Source of the DNA: Oreohelix idahoensis
Lineage: Eukaryota; Mollusca; Gastropoda; Stylommatophora; Oreohelicidae
Reading direction: 5' to 3'
DNA: 64,000 nt
NCBI GenBank assembly: GCA_024509875.1
Contig: JAMPIV010000287.1
Coordinates: 210,001 to 274,000, forward strand
Of the stretch, positions 23,370-36,807 are shown in pieces. The position numbers were made by a program, and so were the translations under genes. The notes under the pieces were generated by a model that did no database searches, was not told the origin of the DNA, and saw only the letters and a program-made list of their open reading frames with translations. Position 1 is the first letter of the stretch. Each line of letters starts with the position of its first letter.

Positions 23370-25850
23370 GCAATCCATTATGCAATACAGAAATTTGATT
23401 TTTATGTACGAGGAACCAGGCTCATAATCAGGACGGATCATCAACCCCTAGTAAATTGGCTCTCTAAGACACATGTACAACCTAAGAAACTGCAGACATG
23501 GTCCATTAACCTCCAATCCTACGATACAATCATAGAGTTCCTCCCCGGAAGAATGAACACATGTGCAGATCTGTTATCTAGGATTCCATATGAGGAGAGA
23601 AAAACGCAGAACACTACAGTGAAAGAAGAACCATCCACATCAACGGAAATTGATGATAATACAAAACAAATTAATGTTGTTACCTCCAACCAACATGACA
23701 TATCTGAAAACGCACAGAGGTCTGAATCACAATCAAACCCAGACAGTGATCCAGATGGCTTCCACATGGCAAATGAGCAGAAGAAAGATCCAGACATAAC
23801 AAAACTCATGAAACAAGCTCAAGAAAACCCAAACAGATTTCCAACGCTTACGATCCAAGACGAAGTATTGTACCACATTGACCCCAAACAAGATGGACAG
23901 CTACAGAAATACATACCGAAACACCTAGTACCGTTGGTTTTGTCTCAATTTCATGATAACAATGGTCACGTTGGGAGAGACAAGACATTAGATATCATTA
24001 GACGACGATACTATTGGACTTCACTATACAGAGATGTCATTGAATATGTTCACACATGCAGAATCTGTAAAATGCGAAATATGAAACCATCACGAGCACC
24101 ACTCCAAGCAATGCAAGCGGAACATTTCCCAATGGCGACAGTCAGCATCGATATATCGGGACCATATCCCATCACACAGTCAGGGAACCGATATATCTTG
24201 CACATAGTAGACCAGTATTCAGTATGGCCGGAATGTTACCCTCTCAAAAACATCACATCTGAAACAGTTACAGAATATTTTATCCAAGAATTCCTACCAA
24301 GACATGGCTGTCCCAGACGCATCATATCTGATAACGGCAAGCAGTTCGTTGGGAATCCCTTCAAAGCAATGCTTCAGAGGTTCAACATTACCCATACTAC
24401 CACGAGTTATTATCACCCTCAGTCAAATGGCAGAAATGAACGCCTACACTCAACCATGCATGATCTTCTCGCGAAGTATATCAGTGGAAATACACAGTAT
24501 TGGGATATTTACATCAACCAAGCATTGGAGGCCATTAGAGTGAATATAAACGACACCACTGGTATGTCGCCATTTTATATGCTCTACGGAAGAGAACCCT
24601 CTTTTCCCCTAGATAATATGTTACAGCCCCAACGTAAATATGTAGGTGAAGACCCCATAGAAGTGATTTTAAGAGAGAAATTCAAGGTTCATCAAATAGC
24701 ACATAAGAATACTGCGAAAGCATTTGTAAAGAAACAGAAACAACACGACAAGAATGTCAAGCTTGAAAGCTTTAACATAGGCGACAGAGTGCACTACCGA
24801 AAGAATGTCCGTGATAACAAATTTGATAACCGCTGGCTAGACGGCTTCAAAATTCTAGATAAAACAACCCCGACTAATTACAAAATCTGGAACGAAGAAA
24901 GAAATATCTTTACCAAGGCCCATGTCACGCAACTAAAAAAAGATGATCATCGACCCATTATACCACCTACAGAGACCACAAATAGGCCAATAAGAAAAGC
25001 TACATTATATTATCAACCATCCAGCACTACGTCTGAGTCTAGCACAGACGACGATGTTTCAGAAGCAGAAAGGCACACAGCTGAAAATGACCAATTTCGT
25101 GAAGCAGTCAACAGAATGAGACAATATAGAAGCACATCCGACAGTGAAGACGATATCCCCCCCGCTGAGGTACGCGAAAGACTAGAATATCGAAATACCA
25201 GGTTACAGGCCGAGCAAGTTACTCCAGAACACCCAGACACCAGGATAGATTCCTGCCCGCCTATTGCACAACAAATATACTATAGAAATGAACAACCTTC
25301 AACAAGCAACTACCACTCTGATGAACAGTGGGATAGTGAAGAAGAAACGCCCCTGGATAATGAAACTCGACACACAGCACCAGCCAATGAAGAAAACGCA
25401 CACAACGCTACATGCACACTTGAGGAAGATATTATTCTTCCACCACCTCCATTGAGACACGAATCTGACCTAGATACAGCAGATCCCGAGAGTGACCACG
25501 AAAGCATGAACAGTCCAGACAACACTGAATCTCGCACAGCAAACAAGCGCCCATATTCTGGAACAACAGATGACTCACCACCGTCAACAAAGTTTGTGAG
25601 GTTACCTCAAGAGCACATACGAGTACGTATGAAATTGCGAAGAAAACGCAGACAGCCCCACAACACGCAGCATGAGGTGCACCATTTCAACACTATTTCG
25701 TCCTTGCCCTCGACGGCTGCAGCCACCACCCACTCGACAGTGCGAAATGCGCCATCCTCTTGTGATCAACGATTGACAAAAGCTACCTTGAGGGAAATCG
25801 CCAAGTTCCTCATGTCAACATTCGTAAACGTCCAGTTCAACGATTATTAG
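23370..25850 (+). CDS. pol: RNase H end and integrase with long acidic tail, Mag-like element
   Basis: Same frame as the RT after one nonsense codon. RNase H ends with IRTDHQPLVNWL (about 23430) and the tether FLPGRMNTCADLLSRI (about 23540-23585). Integrase has its HHCC zinc-binding part (NNGHVGRDKT..CRICKM, about 23960-24080), catalytic D in SIDISGPYP (about 24146-24170), D in IISDNGKQF (about 24325-24350) and E in HPQSNGRNERLH (about 24413-24450): a complete DD35E-type core. A GPY/F-like module follows (RWLDGFKILDKT, about 24830). The last ~300 residues are Ser/Thr/Asp/Glu-rich with a basic KLRRKRRQ stretch near 25632-25660, unusual length for this family and of unknown role. It integrates the cDNA. 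Confidence 0.93.
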   Translation, partial: AIHYAIQKFDFYVRGTRLIIRTDHQPLVNWLSKTHVQPKKLQTWSINLQSYDTIIEFLPGRMNTCADLLSRIPYEERKTQNTTVKEEPSTSTEIDDNTKQINVVTSNQHDISENAQRSESQSNPDSDPDGFHMANEQKKDPDITKLMKQAQENPNRFPTLTIQDEVLYHIDPKQDGQLQKYIPKHLVPLVLSQFHDNNGHVGRDKTLDIIRRRYYWTSLYRDVIEYVHTCRICKMRNMKPSRAPLQAMQAEHFPMATVSIDISGPYPITQSGNRYILHIVDQYSVWPECYPLKNITSETVTEYFIQEFLPRHGCPRRIISDNGKQFVGNPFKAMLQRFNITHTTTSYYHPQSNGRNERLHSTMHDLLAKYISGNTQYWDIYINQALEAIRVNINDTTGMSPFYMLYGREPSFPLDNMLQPQRKYVGEDPIEVILREKFKVHQIAHKNTAKAFVKKQKQHDKNVKLESFNIGDRVHYRKNVRDNKFDNRWLDGFKILDKTTPTNYKIWNEERNIFTKAHVTQLKKDDHRPIIPPTETTNRPIRKATLYYQPSSTTSESSTDDDVSEAERHTAENDQFREAVNRMRQYRSTSDSEDDIPPAEVRERLEYRNTRLQAEQVTPEHPDTRIDSCPPIAQQIYYRNEQPSTSNYHSDEQWDSEEETPLDNETRHTAPANEENAHNATCTLEEDIILPPPPLRHESDLDTADPESDHESMNSPDNTESRTANKRPYSGTTDDSPPSTKFVRLPQEHIRVRMKLRRKRRQPHNTQHEVHHFNTISSLPSTAAATTHSTVRNAPSSCDQRLTKATLREIAKFLMSTFVNVQFNDY

Positions 25851-26004
25851 TTTATTGGAGAATCAATCTTCTCTAATAACAAAAGGTACTACCCCAGCTA
25901 TAGTACCCAACGAGTACTAACTCTACAAAAGTACTACCCCTCGTTACCCCCATCATCTAAAGTCACTAGTGTCCATTCTTTTTTGGTAGGAAATTTTATT
26001 TTTT

Positions 26005-27013
26005 CAGAAAGATGTCAGCCTCCGTCAAGATCCTGCTGATGATACTGATGATAGTGATAATTATGACATCTGCAACACCCACATATACTAACAAGTTATT
26101 ATGGCGTGACGCCACTGTGTTTTAATGTTATATAATTATTTCACATTCTTCGTCAACATGGACTGTCACTGTCATTACATCTTTTACACCAATACGTCAA
26201 GAAATGGAAGAACTTTCGCAAACATTCGCAGATCTACAACACTATGTTATCCAGGTTAAACAGAACTTTAAATTATCTCAGTTCTCTAGTTATACAAAAA
26301 AAATTTTGCAAGTGTTAGGTACGAAATCTTTATGATTAGAAGAGTACCCACTGTACAAATTACACCACTTTTGCCTTTAAAAATCTTTATAAATGACATG
26401 CTTTACAACGGTTTTTATTTTTTGTTCTTTTTCCCCTTCTTGGTGAATCTTGTGACAAAATCAAACACACTATATGCACACACATATTTTTCCTTTTTGA
26501 CACATCAGAGATTTTTTTAAAAATGTGTTAACTCACCGCTTTCCTTTTGTGTTATGGAAAAGCCGTTTTATAATGTTCAATCGCATCGAGCATGTATTTT
26601 GGCGATTTTTTTTCTTAATGATGTTTTTTACAACCTGAATGATCGTATATGGCTTCTCACGTTATTCAAGCCAACGACCATTTCTCACAGATATACAACG
26701 AATCAGACGTCAAATTTATTCTTCCCTACACATTCAAAGGCGTTTTCATCTCCTGTCATCTCCATCACAGACGGAGCGTTTCTAAATCGACGCTCCTTTC
26801 CGAGCAATCCCCTACTTCAAAAGGAATTTACCTATGTTGACGTGTCTATCAAATTCTATAAATACTTCTTCGTAGTCTGGGAAACACCCCTTCTCGCATT
26901 CCTGAATCCAGTGAGACACACCAGAGGTCATGACCCGACACACTAGAGTGTCAGGACTATTGATTTTGATTAGCATAATTGGTGTTTTAAATTTTAAGCG
27001 GTTTTGTGTATAA
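26005..27013 (+). pseudogene. env-like relic of the Mag-like element
   Basis: A polypyrimidine tract and CAG (25990-26007) look like a 3' splice site just before an ATG at 26012. That ATG opens a 37-codon ORF whose first ~22 residues are a hydrophobic signal-peptide-like segment. In the same reading frame are a stretch with heptad-like spacing (about 26190-26280) and, at about 26951-27010, a hydrophobic membrane-spanning segment followed by a short basic tail and a stop. Position after pol, splice site, signal, heptads and anchor are what an envelope gene shows. Several stops (26123, 26333 and more) break the frame, and no family motif was recognised. It may instead be chance in AT-rich DNA. 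Confidence 0.45.
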
Positions 27014-27467
27014 ATACCATGTGTACAGGAAGATGAAATGTCCACAGCGGACATCGGTAAAAGATAATGAGGACATTGTTCCCCTCTGTTTAGGATTGTT
27101 TCGGGGTTTGCAAGCATGTGAATGTCTGCAGCATTCGCATGGTTGCACCACAACCACCTCAGCTGAATGAGTACTGGAAAATCGCGCACAATCCTCAATA
27201 CCCTCCCACTGTGATAAACCATACTCCGTCATTTATCCCAATATACACCCCCCCCCCCCCCTCCACTCCACTAAATAACTGAGACATATATATATTTTCA
27301 CCTAAATTTGACTTGGTGTTATGCGAGTATTTTGCAAGTTGGGTAAAACTTATATGCTAATCAACACAGTTCGCGGATTGGCGAAATACTACATTGTTAC
27401 ATGCAAACCATGACGATTTCATGCGAAATCGCTAACATGATAACGGATATGTTAACATGTTGATAAA
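27014..27467. other. untranslated region of the Mag-like element
   Basis: No ORF recognised; a C-run lies at 27248-27262. Confidence 0.5.
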
Positions 27468-27813
27468 CCTTGTATTGAGAAATAAACATCACATATTGAT
27501 GTACCTGTTTTTTTCTGACCATTTGTCACGTTGTAAGCGGAACGCTACAGTATATTTTCTTGATATCTTGTTGTCCATTATACCTTGTATTGAGAAATAA
27601 ACATCACATATTGATGTACTTGTATTTTTCTGACCATTTGTCACATTGTAAGCGGAACGCTACAGTATATTTTCTTGACAATTTGTTGTCCATTATACCT
27701 TGTATTGAAAAATAAACATCACATATTGATGTACCTGTATTTTTCTGACCATTTGTCACGTTGTAAGCGGAAAGCTACAGTATATTTTCTTGACAAATTG
27801 TTGTCCATTATTA
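27468..27813. repeat. 115-bp tandem repeat, three units
   Basis: Three nearly identical units start at 27468, 27583 and 27698, each with 'ccttgtattga' and 'aataaacatcacatattgat'. Each contains an AATAAA, but being in the internal region they are unlikely to be the main polyadenylation site. Confidence 0.93.
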
Positions 27814-28266
27814 TGAACTTGCATTTGTATGCAGATTTTATATTTGATGACGAACCTATAAACAGTTTGGTACTTGGTTCAGGGTAACTGAGATAGTTCA
27901 TACTCTAACACCCGATAATTTTTTGTATCGGTATAGTTGTCCTCCCTCATAGTAACGACTATTACATAAGTTGGAGATTAGAGACATTTTTAAATAAATA
28001 CTTTGTAACTCCATGTAACCAGATTAATAATGCTATATTTATATAGACACATAGACAGTTCACCAAACTTGTCCAGATTTTTGGTGTTTAAGACCCATAT
28101 ACATCCTGGTAAATCACTGACCGCAGTGGCAGGATTGGGGTCGCCTGTATCATATGATTGTATTATATTTACCACGTTCTATATTGACAGTTACGAGAGC
28201 GTACAGCTCCAGTTCATATTTTTTTATAATAAATTTATAGATTAACATTGCCATGTGTGTTTATTC

Positions 28267-28373
<107 letters not shown>

Positions 28374-28959
28374 GCCATTACATTTTTTTGCGTCCCACGG
28401 TCTGATGTTTGACCATTAGTTCTATGCTGTTAGGCTGATGTTCGTTGCAGCAACTACATTTTAAGATTGTTAAATACTTAATGAATATTAGTCAATTCTG
28501 TTAAATATTGCCAAAGCATTTTTTTGTTTTTTGTTTTGTTTTTATTTCTGTTGTTTGCACAACCCATGAAAATCGTACGCGATTATTTTTTTAATTTAAT
28601 TTAATTTTTTTTATTTTTTTTTATTTTATTTAAATGTTATCATTAAGTATGTTATCATTATGGTGATGACTAACGCACAGCGTTGTTCATATTGATATTG
28701 TTAAGAAGTAGTGTACATCAATACTGTTCAATGGCGAAGTGTATTAACAAATTTTATATATCCCCCGTTTTACGCATTATAAATATACTGGGATCCCTCG
28801 TTTTACGAACAATTTTTTTTTTTTAAACTTTTTCTTTTTTTTCTCTCTAAGAGACTCTACCAATAGGTTAGTCGTTTATAACAGTCACTAGCATGAGGTA
28901 CTTAGTTGATAGTACGCAAATGTCTCCCTCTGGGATACATTTGTGTGGCCAGGGTCGTA
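28374..28959. other. AT-rich 3' untranslated region of the Mag-like element
   Basis: T-rich low-complexity DNA. No clear purine tract is visible directly before the 3' LTR (the last bases read 'ggccagggtcgta'), which is odd for an element with otherwise recent insertion marks. Confidence 0.5.
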
Positions 28960-29949
28960 TGTGACCACTTGACCTTTCACGCTAGCTTTGTCCCTCCTAC
29001 TTTAACGCTAAGCGTTTATATGTGCTAGAAGATGATACATGTAAGAATGACAGACCTTAAATGCAAATAAGACGTTTTTACACAAAACGCAGCATTCATT
29101 CAAAGTTCAGTTGCCGTTACTGCTCTAACAGGGTAAACGTAGGTCAATCACAGGTAATAATGAATGGGTTTTATAAGCGCGAAAGTGGGAAATGAATGTT
29201 TGTGTGATCTGGGTTTTTTTTAAATCCTAATGTTAAGTTGGAAAAGATCACACATGTGAAAATAAAGTCGAAATAACAGATTGTCGTGTGCAAAAAGGTC
29301 GAAAAGCTGAGGAACGGAGTGCAAATGTTAACTATTGTGTCGTGTGGAAAAAAAGACGAGTCGTGTGAAAAAAGGCGGGAAAAAAGAAGAAATAGTATAA
29401 ATAGAAGAGTTGTGGGCGATTGGCAGCGATTTTAGGATTTATGATTCCAAGGATACCATGATTTTAGACTAGAGGATTTTTACAGATAGCGTTAGGAGAA
29501 CTTCGTCTTTGAGGATACCAAGACAAGTTTTTTCTTTAGTAGACAAGTGTGTATATTATTCAGTCGGATTATATATGTTTCATTTTGGATAAACAACCAT
29601 CATTTTGTGAAATTTACAGTGTTTGTCTAATTACATCAATAAACTCTAATTGAATTTTTCTACATTGCTGTTTGTGGAACTTCACGATAATTTCTTGTGG
29701 ATATACGTTGTTGTGCTGAAACTGTTTTGCTTATCACCAAAACTCAAAAGGGAAGAACATTCCTGGGTTGAAATAAATTAACAAAAGGTCAAGTATCACC
29801 ATCTCTGGCGGAATGCCAGTTATCACTTGAACCACCACAACATATGAAGGATTTAATCTGACTACATAAAATCAATATAACTACTAGTGCCGCATTCAAC
29901 TGACGCGGGCACATATCTTCAAATTGATGCCGTAACCAGCTCGGTTACA
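28960..29949 (+). repeat. 3' LTR of the Mag-like element
   Basis: Almost identical to 18746-19734, from TGTGACC to GGTTACA, followed by the ACAG target duplicate at 29950. Confidence 0.95.
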
Positions 29950-30605
29950 ACAGCAGATAGATGTAGGCAGATATTATAAAACATTTATCAGTGAATTAAT
30001 TTCCAAGTTAGAATTGGGAGTTGAGATAAAGCGATAAACTCTGAAACATAAACCATCGATGTTAGACGCACTGGCTCAGATCTCGGATGAGATGAGTTCT
30101 GCTCGCTTAATCCAATCCAAATGTCAATATCATATGAAGAAACATCTATAAGAGAAAACAATGAAAAGAAGGCCAGGTAGAAGTAGAAGAATAAAGGAGA
30201 AAATGATGATGACGACGAATACGACGCAAAGGAGAAGATAAAGGAAAAATAATCATGGGTTTAAAAAAAAGAGAGAGGGGGTGGGGGTGGGGGAGATAAA
30301 TTGTTCCACAAAATTGTAGAAATATAGGAAACTTCACTGATAAGATCCATGTATGTATATGTTGAGAAATGTTTTTAACTTTATGTGTATGTATGGCAGC
30401 ATCGCTGGTATTAGGGTATTTAGTACCCTTGTCAAACAGCTAATTTGGCGCCCCCAGGTAGATACACACACACACATCCCCACTCATGAGGGTGAAACAT
30501 GCACACACACATCCACTCATGAAGGTGAAACGCGCACGCGCGCGCGCACAGGCTCACACACACAAACACACGAAGGTGAAACATTCACATAAATAAACTA
30601 ATGCA
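29950..30605. other. unassigned flank with CA-rich repeats
   Basis: No gene recognised. 30465-30590 holds CA/CGCG runs and three copies of a 'catgaaggtgaaac' type unit. Confidence 0.45.
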
Positions 30606-30609
30606 AATA

Positions 30610-30870
30610 TATCATCATGGTCATTTTCTTCTCGATCCTTTTGGAGCATGGAGCCACCACTGTAGCTGGTCCCCTTACAAGAAGCCTGCCCCAAACAGTC
30701 ACACGCTCTTGTAGCGGGGGTTTCTTTGACGGGATCAGGTTGCCAGCCTCATGCACAACTTGATATTAGTAGCCTTGTACGACATGTGAGGGGAGAAGTT
30801 GTCCTATTCTTTCTTTGTCTCATCAGAGATCCCTCGGGAACTACACGGAGCGATAATTGTATGTGAGGCA
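30610..30870 (-). repeat. dispersed SINE-like repeat, copy 1
   Basis: Shares about 240 bp of diverged but collinear sequence with 43440-43720 ('catggagccaccactgtagctggtcc' region and 'gtacgacatg' region), both in the same orientation. No clear tRNA promoter boxes were found, so class is uncertain. Confidence 0.6.
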
Positions 30871-30947
30871 ATGTAATGAACTCTGAATCATATCTCGGCA
30901 ACATTCAAAATTTATCAACGCGCAAACCCCGTGGAAATAACTGACCA

Positions 30948-31142
30948 ATGAAACGCCAGCTTGGTACAAGTAGTGTCGGAAGATACGCTAGACATGGAGG
31001 AAACAAAATTGTAGATGTTGATGATATTTCGGAAGGCAGTGTGCAAATAATCATGGAGTACCTGAATAAAGAAGGACCCAATTCGATAATAGGGATCATT
31101 AGCCTTAGGCAGATAGCAATAGATTCACTGGAAGTGTTGTAG
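30948..31142 (+). other. unrecognised 64-codon ORF
   Basis: A short ORF with mixed, non-repetitive composition and an ATG. No motif recognised, and an equally long ORF overlaps on the other strand, so it may be chance. Confidence 0.15.
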
Positions 31143-31436
31143 AGCCGAAGTTATTATGAATAGAAGACAGTGGAACATGAACCATGTTGTGTTTTTCCCT
31201 GTTTCGGCTGCTCCAGTGAATAGTCGGATACACTATAGGATAAAGTGGAAAGCATAGTGATAGAGCTCATTCATATGAGTAAATTAAGCCTAAGATGGAG
31301 GAAATCGGTGCAGAAATAAGGATTCCAGAACTATTTTAGATTTACTATCTAAGCACACCTTGCCTTGCCTACACAATTTTGGATGCATGAAAACGTACTT
31401 TAGGCTGGTTTTCATCTCGTACATCCGCAAGTCCCC

Positions 31437-31591
31437 TATATAAGGGGAGATAACGAATGACACAGACACACTCGCCGCCTAATTCAAACTACAGGCTTAG
31501 AGCACAGCATTTATATCATCTCCGTTGCCATCCGCAGAAGTGTGAGCAGACTGTGTAACCATTGAAATCATGTCTGTGATTGAGGGTAAGC
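31437..31591 (+). promoter_or_regulatory. candidate host core promoter and short first exon
   Basis: TATATAAG at 31437-31444, flanked by CCCC and GGGG, is followed about 130 bp later by an ATG at 31570 that opens five codons and then a good 5' splice site (g|gtaagc, 31586-31591). The expected start of transcription is about 31467-31475, giving a ~100-nt leader. The region is not obviously repeat-derived. No second exon can be identified in the window, so the gene is unknown. Confidence 0.4.
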
Positions 31592-32305
31592 GAGATGTTA
31601 ATTAAATATATATATATGTAAATATATTATCAATGTGGGTTTAAGGTAATATTGGTATGTGTAGAATCATTGGGTTATTTCTGGAGGAAAACCTGAAGTG
31701 TGTTGGTTTAGTTTAATTGTAATAAATAAGTAGAACGAATGGATTGAGCTAGTTGATTGTGGAAAGCATTTTAAAGATATTTTGCTTGCTGGAAAGGACT
31801 ATTCAAACTGGAGGAAGGAGTGACTATAACCGATTGATTTTCTGTATTATTTGATATATGACACAATGATTACCATAAGGCTTATATGATTTTATAGAAA
31901 CAAATCATGGACAAAACTGTAACAAGTGAATTACTGAACTATTGTGCTGGGACTTGAACGAATTATGTTATTCATGACTTACTATGTCTCTTGTGATTAA
32001 CCACAGCTTGTCTGAACTGTCTCATTATACCTCCTGACTGGCTAAGGAGACAATGAGCGATACTACGTAGGTTGTATATTATGTTTCAGGTTATATCCTG
32101 CCCTGAGTGTCATACAAAACTTATAGTGACCAAGTCAGCAAATAGATGTTCAAGTTTGTCAGAGCTTTTGCCAGTATTAACTGTGTCATCTTGACGAGTG
32201 GAGGACCCGCAGTGGTGGGGTTCTTTCCAATCATACTGCTGTACGAGGCCTAGGAGGGGCTTTTTTCAGATATGTAGCTCAGTGTTGGGCTACTTCAACT
32301 TTCAA
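31592..32305. other. unassigned; possible intron
   Basis: No ORF or element recognised. Confidence 0.3.
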
Positions 32306-32309
32306 ATAC

Positions 32310-32455
32310 CATCTCTTCTTCTTTGATCCTTAGCCGCCGACCGTCAAAGCAGTCAGTGGCCATCACGCCTAGTGGCGTCTTGTAGGGCAACAACAAATTT
32401 ATTCCACTTTGCTCGGTCGGTGGCCATCCTTCGTACAGTGCCCCAACTCTTCAAA
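32310..32455 (-). pseudogene. LINE 3'-end fragment
   Basis: The minus strand reads a MATDRAKWNKFVVAL stretch typical of LINE C-termini ('RMARDRxxWRxxV'), then a stop and a GAAGAAG tail at the left. Only the last ~35 codons are present. Confidence 0.6.
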
Positions 32456-32459
32456 TACC

Positions 32460-33160
32460 ATGTATCTATATAAACTCACCTACGAATAAACTATGTGATG
32501 ATGAAAACACTGTGGTGTATAAAGAAGACATTTGACAGTCATATGAGACATACAGTAACATTTATATTCATTTATACAAGAAAGCACAAAAATAGAGACA
32601 AATTCCACCAGGAAGCAAGAAAACAGTGAATAGAAACTATATTAGTTTAAGACATTACCTGTACATGTTTTATGTATATTTGAAAGTGACCCATAATTTA
32701 TTTTGCAATCAATTGAATTTTATTTGAAAATTAACAAAGAACAAATAAGAAAAGATCTTGTATATAAATAAATTATAAACTGTATCCAGAGTCTTCAGTG
32801 AATTATTTAAATTTGGTTTAAAGTTCTTGTTGTGTAGATAATTACCCCTAGCAGAGTCATTGTCTAAGGTTAGTCTGGAGAGGAGCACATAGGAATCTAG
32901 ATAGTACATTGCCATCTCATATAGGAAGCTATACAGCTTGATGTCGATACACCATTACTCTTTTCAGAGAATGGGGTAATTCTTGTAAAACCAGTCTCTT
33001 ATCTGGCACTATCCTGGTATAATCTGATACATCTATTTGTCCAAGATAATATCACCATCATTATATCTTTCCTCTCGCTACAGGCGAACTCTTTATAGGT
33101 GTATGTCTATGAACGGCAGAAAGGCCAGCATACAGTGTATTTGGTGGCCTAAGTAGGTTA
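32460..33160. other. unassigned AT-rich sequence
   Basis: No gene or element recognised. Confidence 0.35.
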
Positions 33161-33164
33161 TGCA

Positions 33165-33745
33165 TTAATTCATTCATAAACCTCCACTCCCAAAGGAGCA
33201 TATGTTTTCAACAAACACCTGCCAAGTCCTCCTGTCACGTGCCATCATCTCAAGTTCTTTCCACGTTTTCCTCATCATTTTCACCTCTGTTTCCAGCTCA
33301 CTTCTCCATGTGCTTCTTGGTCTAACTCTGCCTCTTTGCCCTGGGGGTTCCAGAACAAGGACTGCCTTGTAATGCTATCAACAGGTTTCCTCAGTGTGTG
33401 TCCTATCCATCGCCATCGTCTTCTTCTCATCTCTTGTTCCACTGGCACTTGTCTAGTTCTTGTCCTCAGTTCCACATTGGTAACCTTGTCATACCATTTT
33501 AATCCCTCTATTCTACGCAAGCACCCATTTATGAAAGTCTGTAGCTTTTTGGTTGTTGTCTTTGTTGTTCTCCATGTCTCAGAGCCATACAATAGGACTG
33601 ACTTCACATTTTAGTTGAAGATTCTTATTTTCGTGTTGGATCCAATTTCTCTTGATCTCCATATATTTCCCAATGCAATAAAAGCTCCTCTTGCTTCTTG
33701 TATTCTTATGTTGAAATCACTGTCTGTCCCTCCAACTTTAAGTTT
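33165..33745 (-). pseudogene. LINE B 3'-terminal fragment (copy 2)
   Basis: Minus-strand copy of the LINE B C-terminus: ALGNIWRSREIGSN, LLYGSETWRTT, INGCLRRIEGLKWYDKVTNV, RRWRWIGHTLRK and FWNPQGK, ending in the same GAAT-type tail (33165-33180). It is 5'-truncated at about 33745 and has a frameshift near 33605 and another near 33330. Confidence 0.9.
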
Positions 33746-33939
33746 ATGCATGCACACAAACATATATTCATATACATACATATCAGAATCTTTATTCTCC
33801 ATAAAATACATTGACATCTACTGTTATGATGTAACAAATACAACATCCCAAATCATTAGAATTCACAACAGTGTGGAATGCATCTCATGTAGTTCAATAT
33901 TGGTGTTGTGTGTGTGTTTTTGCCATCGAATATATTCCT

Positions 33940-33943
<4 letters not shown>

Positions 33944-34036
<93 letters not shown>
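33944..34036. repeat. (TA)n microsatellite
   Basis: TA tract left of the SINE/Tc1/Helitron cluster. Confidence 0.97.
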
Positions 34037-34057
34037 TTACTTACATACATATATATA

Positions 34058-34220
34058 CCCAGCTCCAACTGGGTACCAGAGCAACTCTGGGAAGGTTAAG
34101 GCGCAGGCGTGATGCTGACCCCATCACCCCTTGTGTGCCGATGGTCAAGAAAATATTGGTCTAACACCATATTCCCAATATGCCTCAATGGGCATGTAAC
34201 GGGATCCTTTACCTTTACCT
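34058..34220 (+). mobile_element. SINE fragment beside (TA)n
   Basis: Collinear with the 3' body of the SINE at 36504-36770: 'cagagcaactctgggaagg', 'gtgccgatggtcaagaaaat', 'cccaatatgcctcaatggg', ending 'cctttacctttacctt'. The tRNA-like head is lacking. Confidence 0.85.
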
Positions 34221-34228
34221 TATATATA

Positions 34229-36141
<1,913 letters not shown>

Positions 36142-36503
36142 TATATATGTATATATACTATATATATACATGTACAAAATACCATCCTATTCTCCGTAAA
36201 GTATATTAACATATAGTGGTGTGATACATTAAATACAAAAACGGTGTGGTATAACAATACATCATATCGTATAGGAGATTAGATTCAACTACAGTATGAT
36301 AAATTTCTCCATTATATTCATATAGGTGTTTTTTAACATCGAATCTTCCATATCCAGAACGACCCTATGATTGCACTGGTGCTAATATATTTACATAATA
36401 CTCTGGCTACAATTGTCCTCAGTCCCAAAGACATCAGTCCTCCTGCACACTGTGCATACATGTGTCCTAAACTATCAATTGTCAGTAGGATAACATAATA
36501 TGT

Positions 36504-36770
36504 CAAAAGAAAAAAAAAAGGTAAAGTATTCCATTACACTTTAGACATATTGGGAATATGGTGTTTGGCCCATATTTTCTTGACCATCGGTACACTAGGG
36601 GTGATGTGGTCATCATCACGCCGACCGCCTTAACCTTCCCAGAGTTGCTCTGGGACTGGGTCGTCCCCGGAGCCGCTTGCGGTCTAAAAAAACCACCTCA
36701 ACTGGGGATCGAACTATGAACCACCGAGATAAGAAGCCAGTGCACTTACCACTGCGCTACCGCCGCTCCA
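36504..36770 (-). mobile_element. tRNA-derived SINE, full-length
   Basis: On the minus strand the head reads GGCGGTAGCGCAGTGGTAAG, with a perfect A box TAGCGCAGTGG and a B box AGTTCGATCCC about 35 nt later, so RNA polymerase III can start internally. The ~180-bp body is shared with 34058-34220 and 15986-16103. A 12-bp target duplication aacataatatgt flanks it (36492-36503; 36771-36782). It is not a tRNA gene: the acceptor stem and 3' half do not close. Confidence 0.92.
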
Positions 36771-36807
36771 AACATAATATGTACAAGAGCCTAATTCGTT
36801 AATTTCT

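Noticed and set aside
36720..36770. tRNA gene
   Set aside because: Good A and B boxes but no closing acceptor stem, and the sequence continues into a SINE body with a target duplication.
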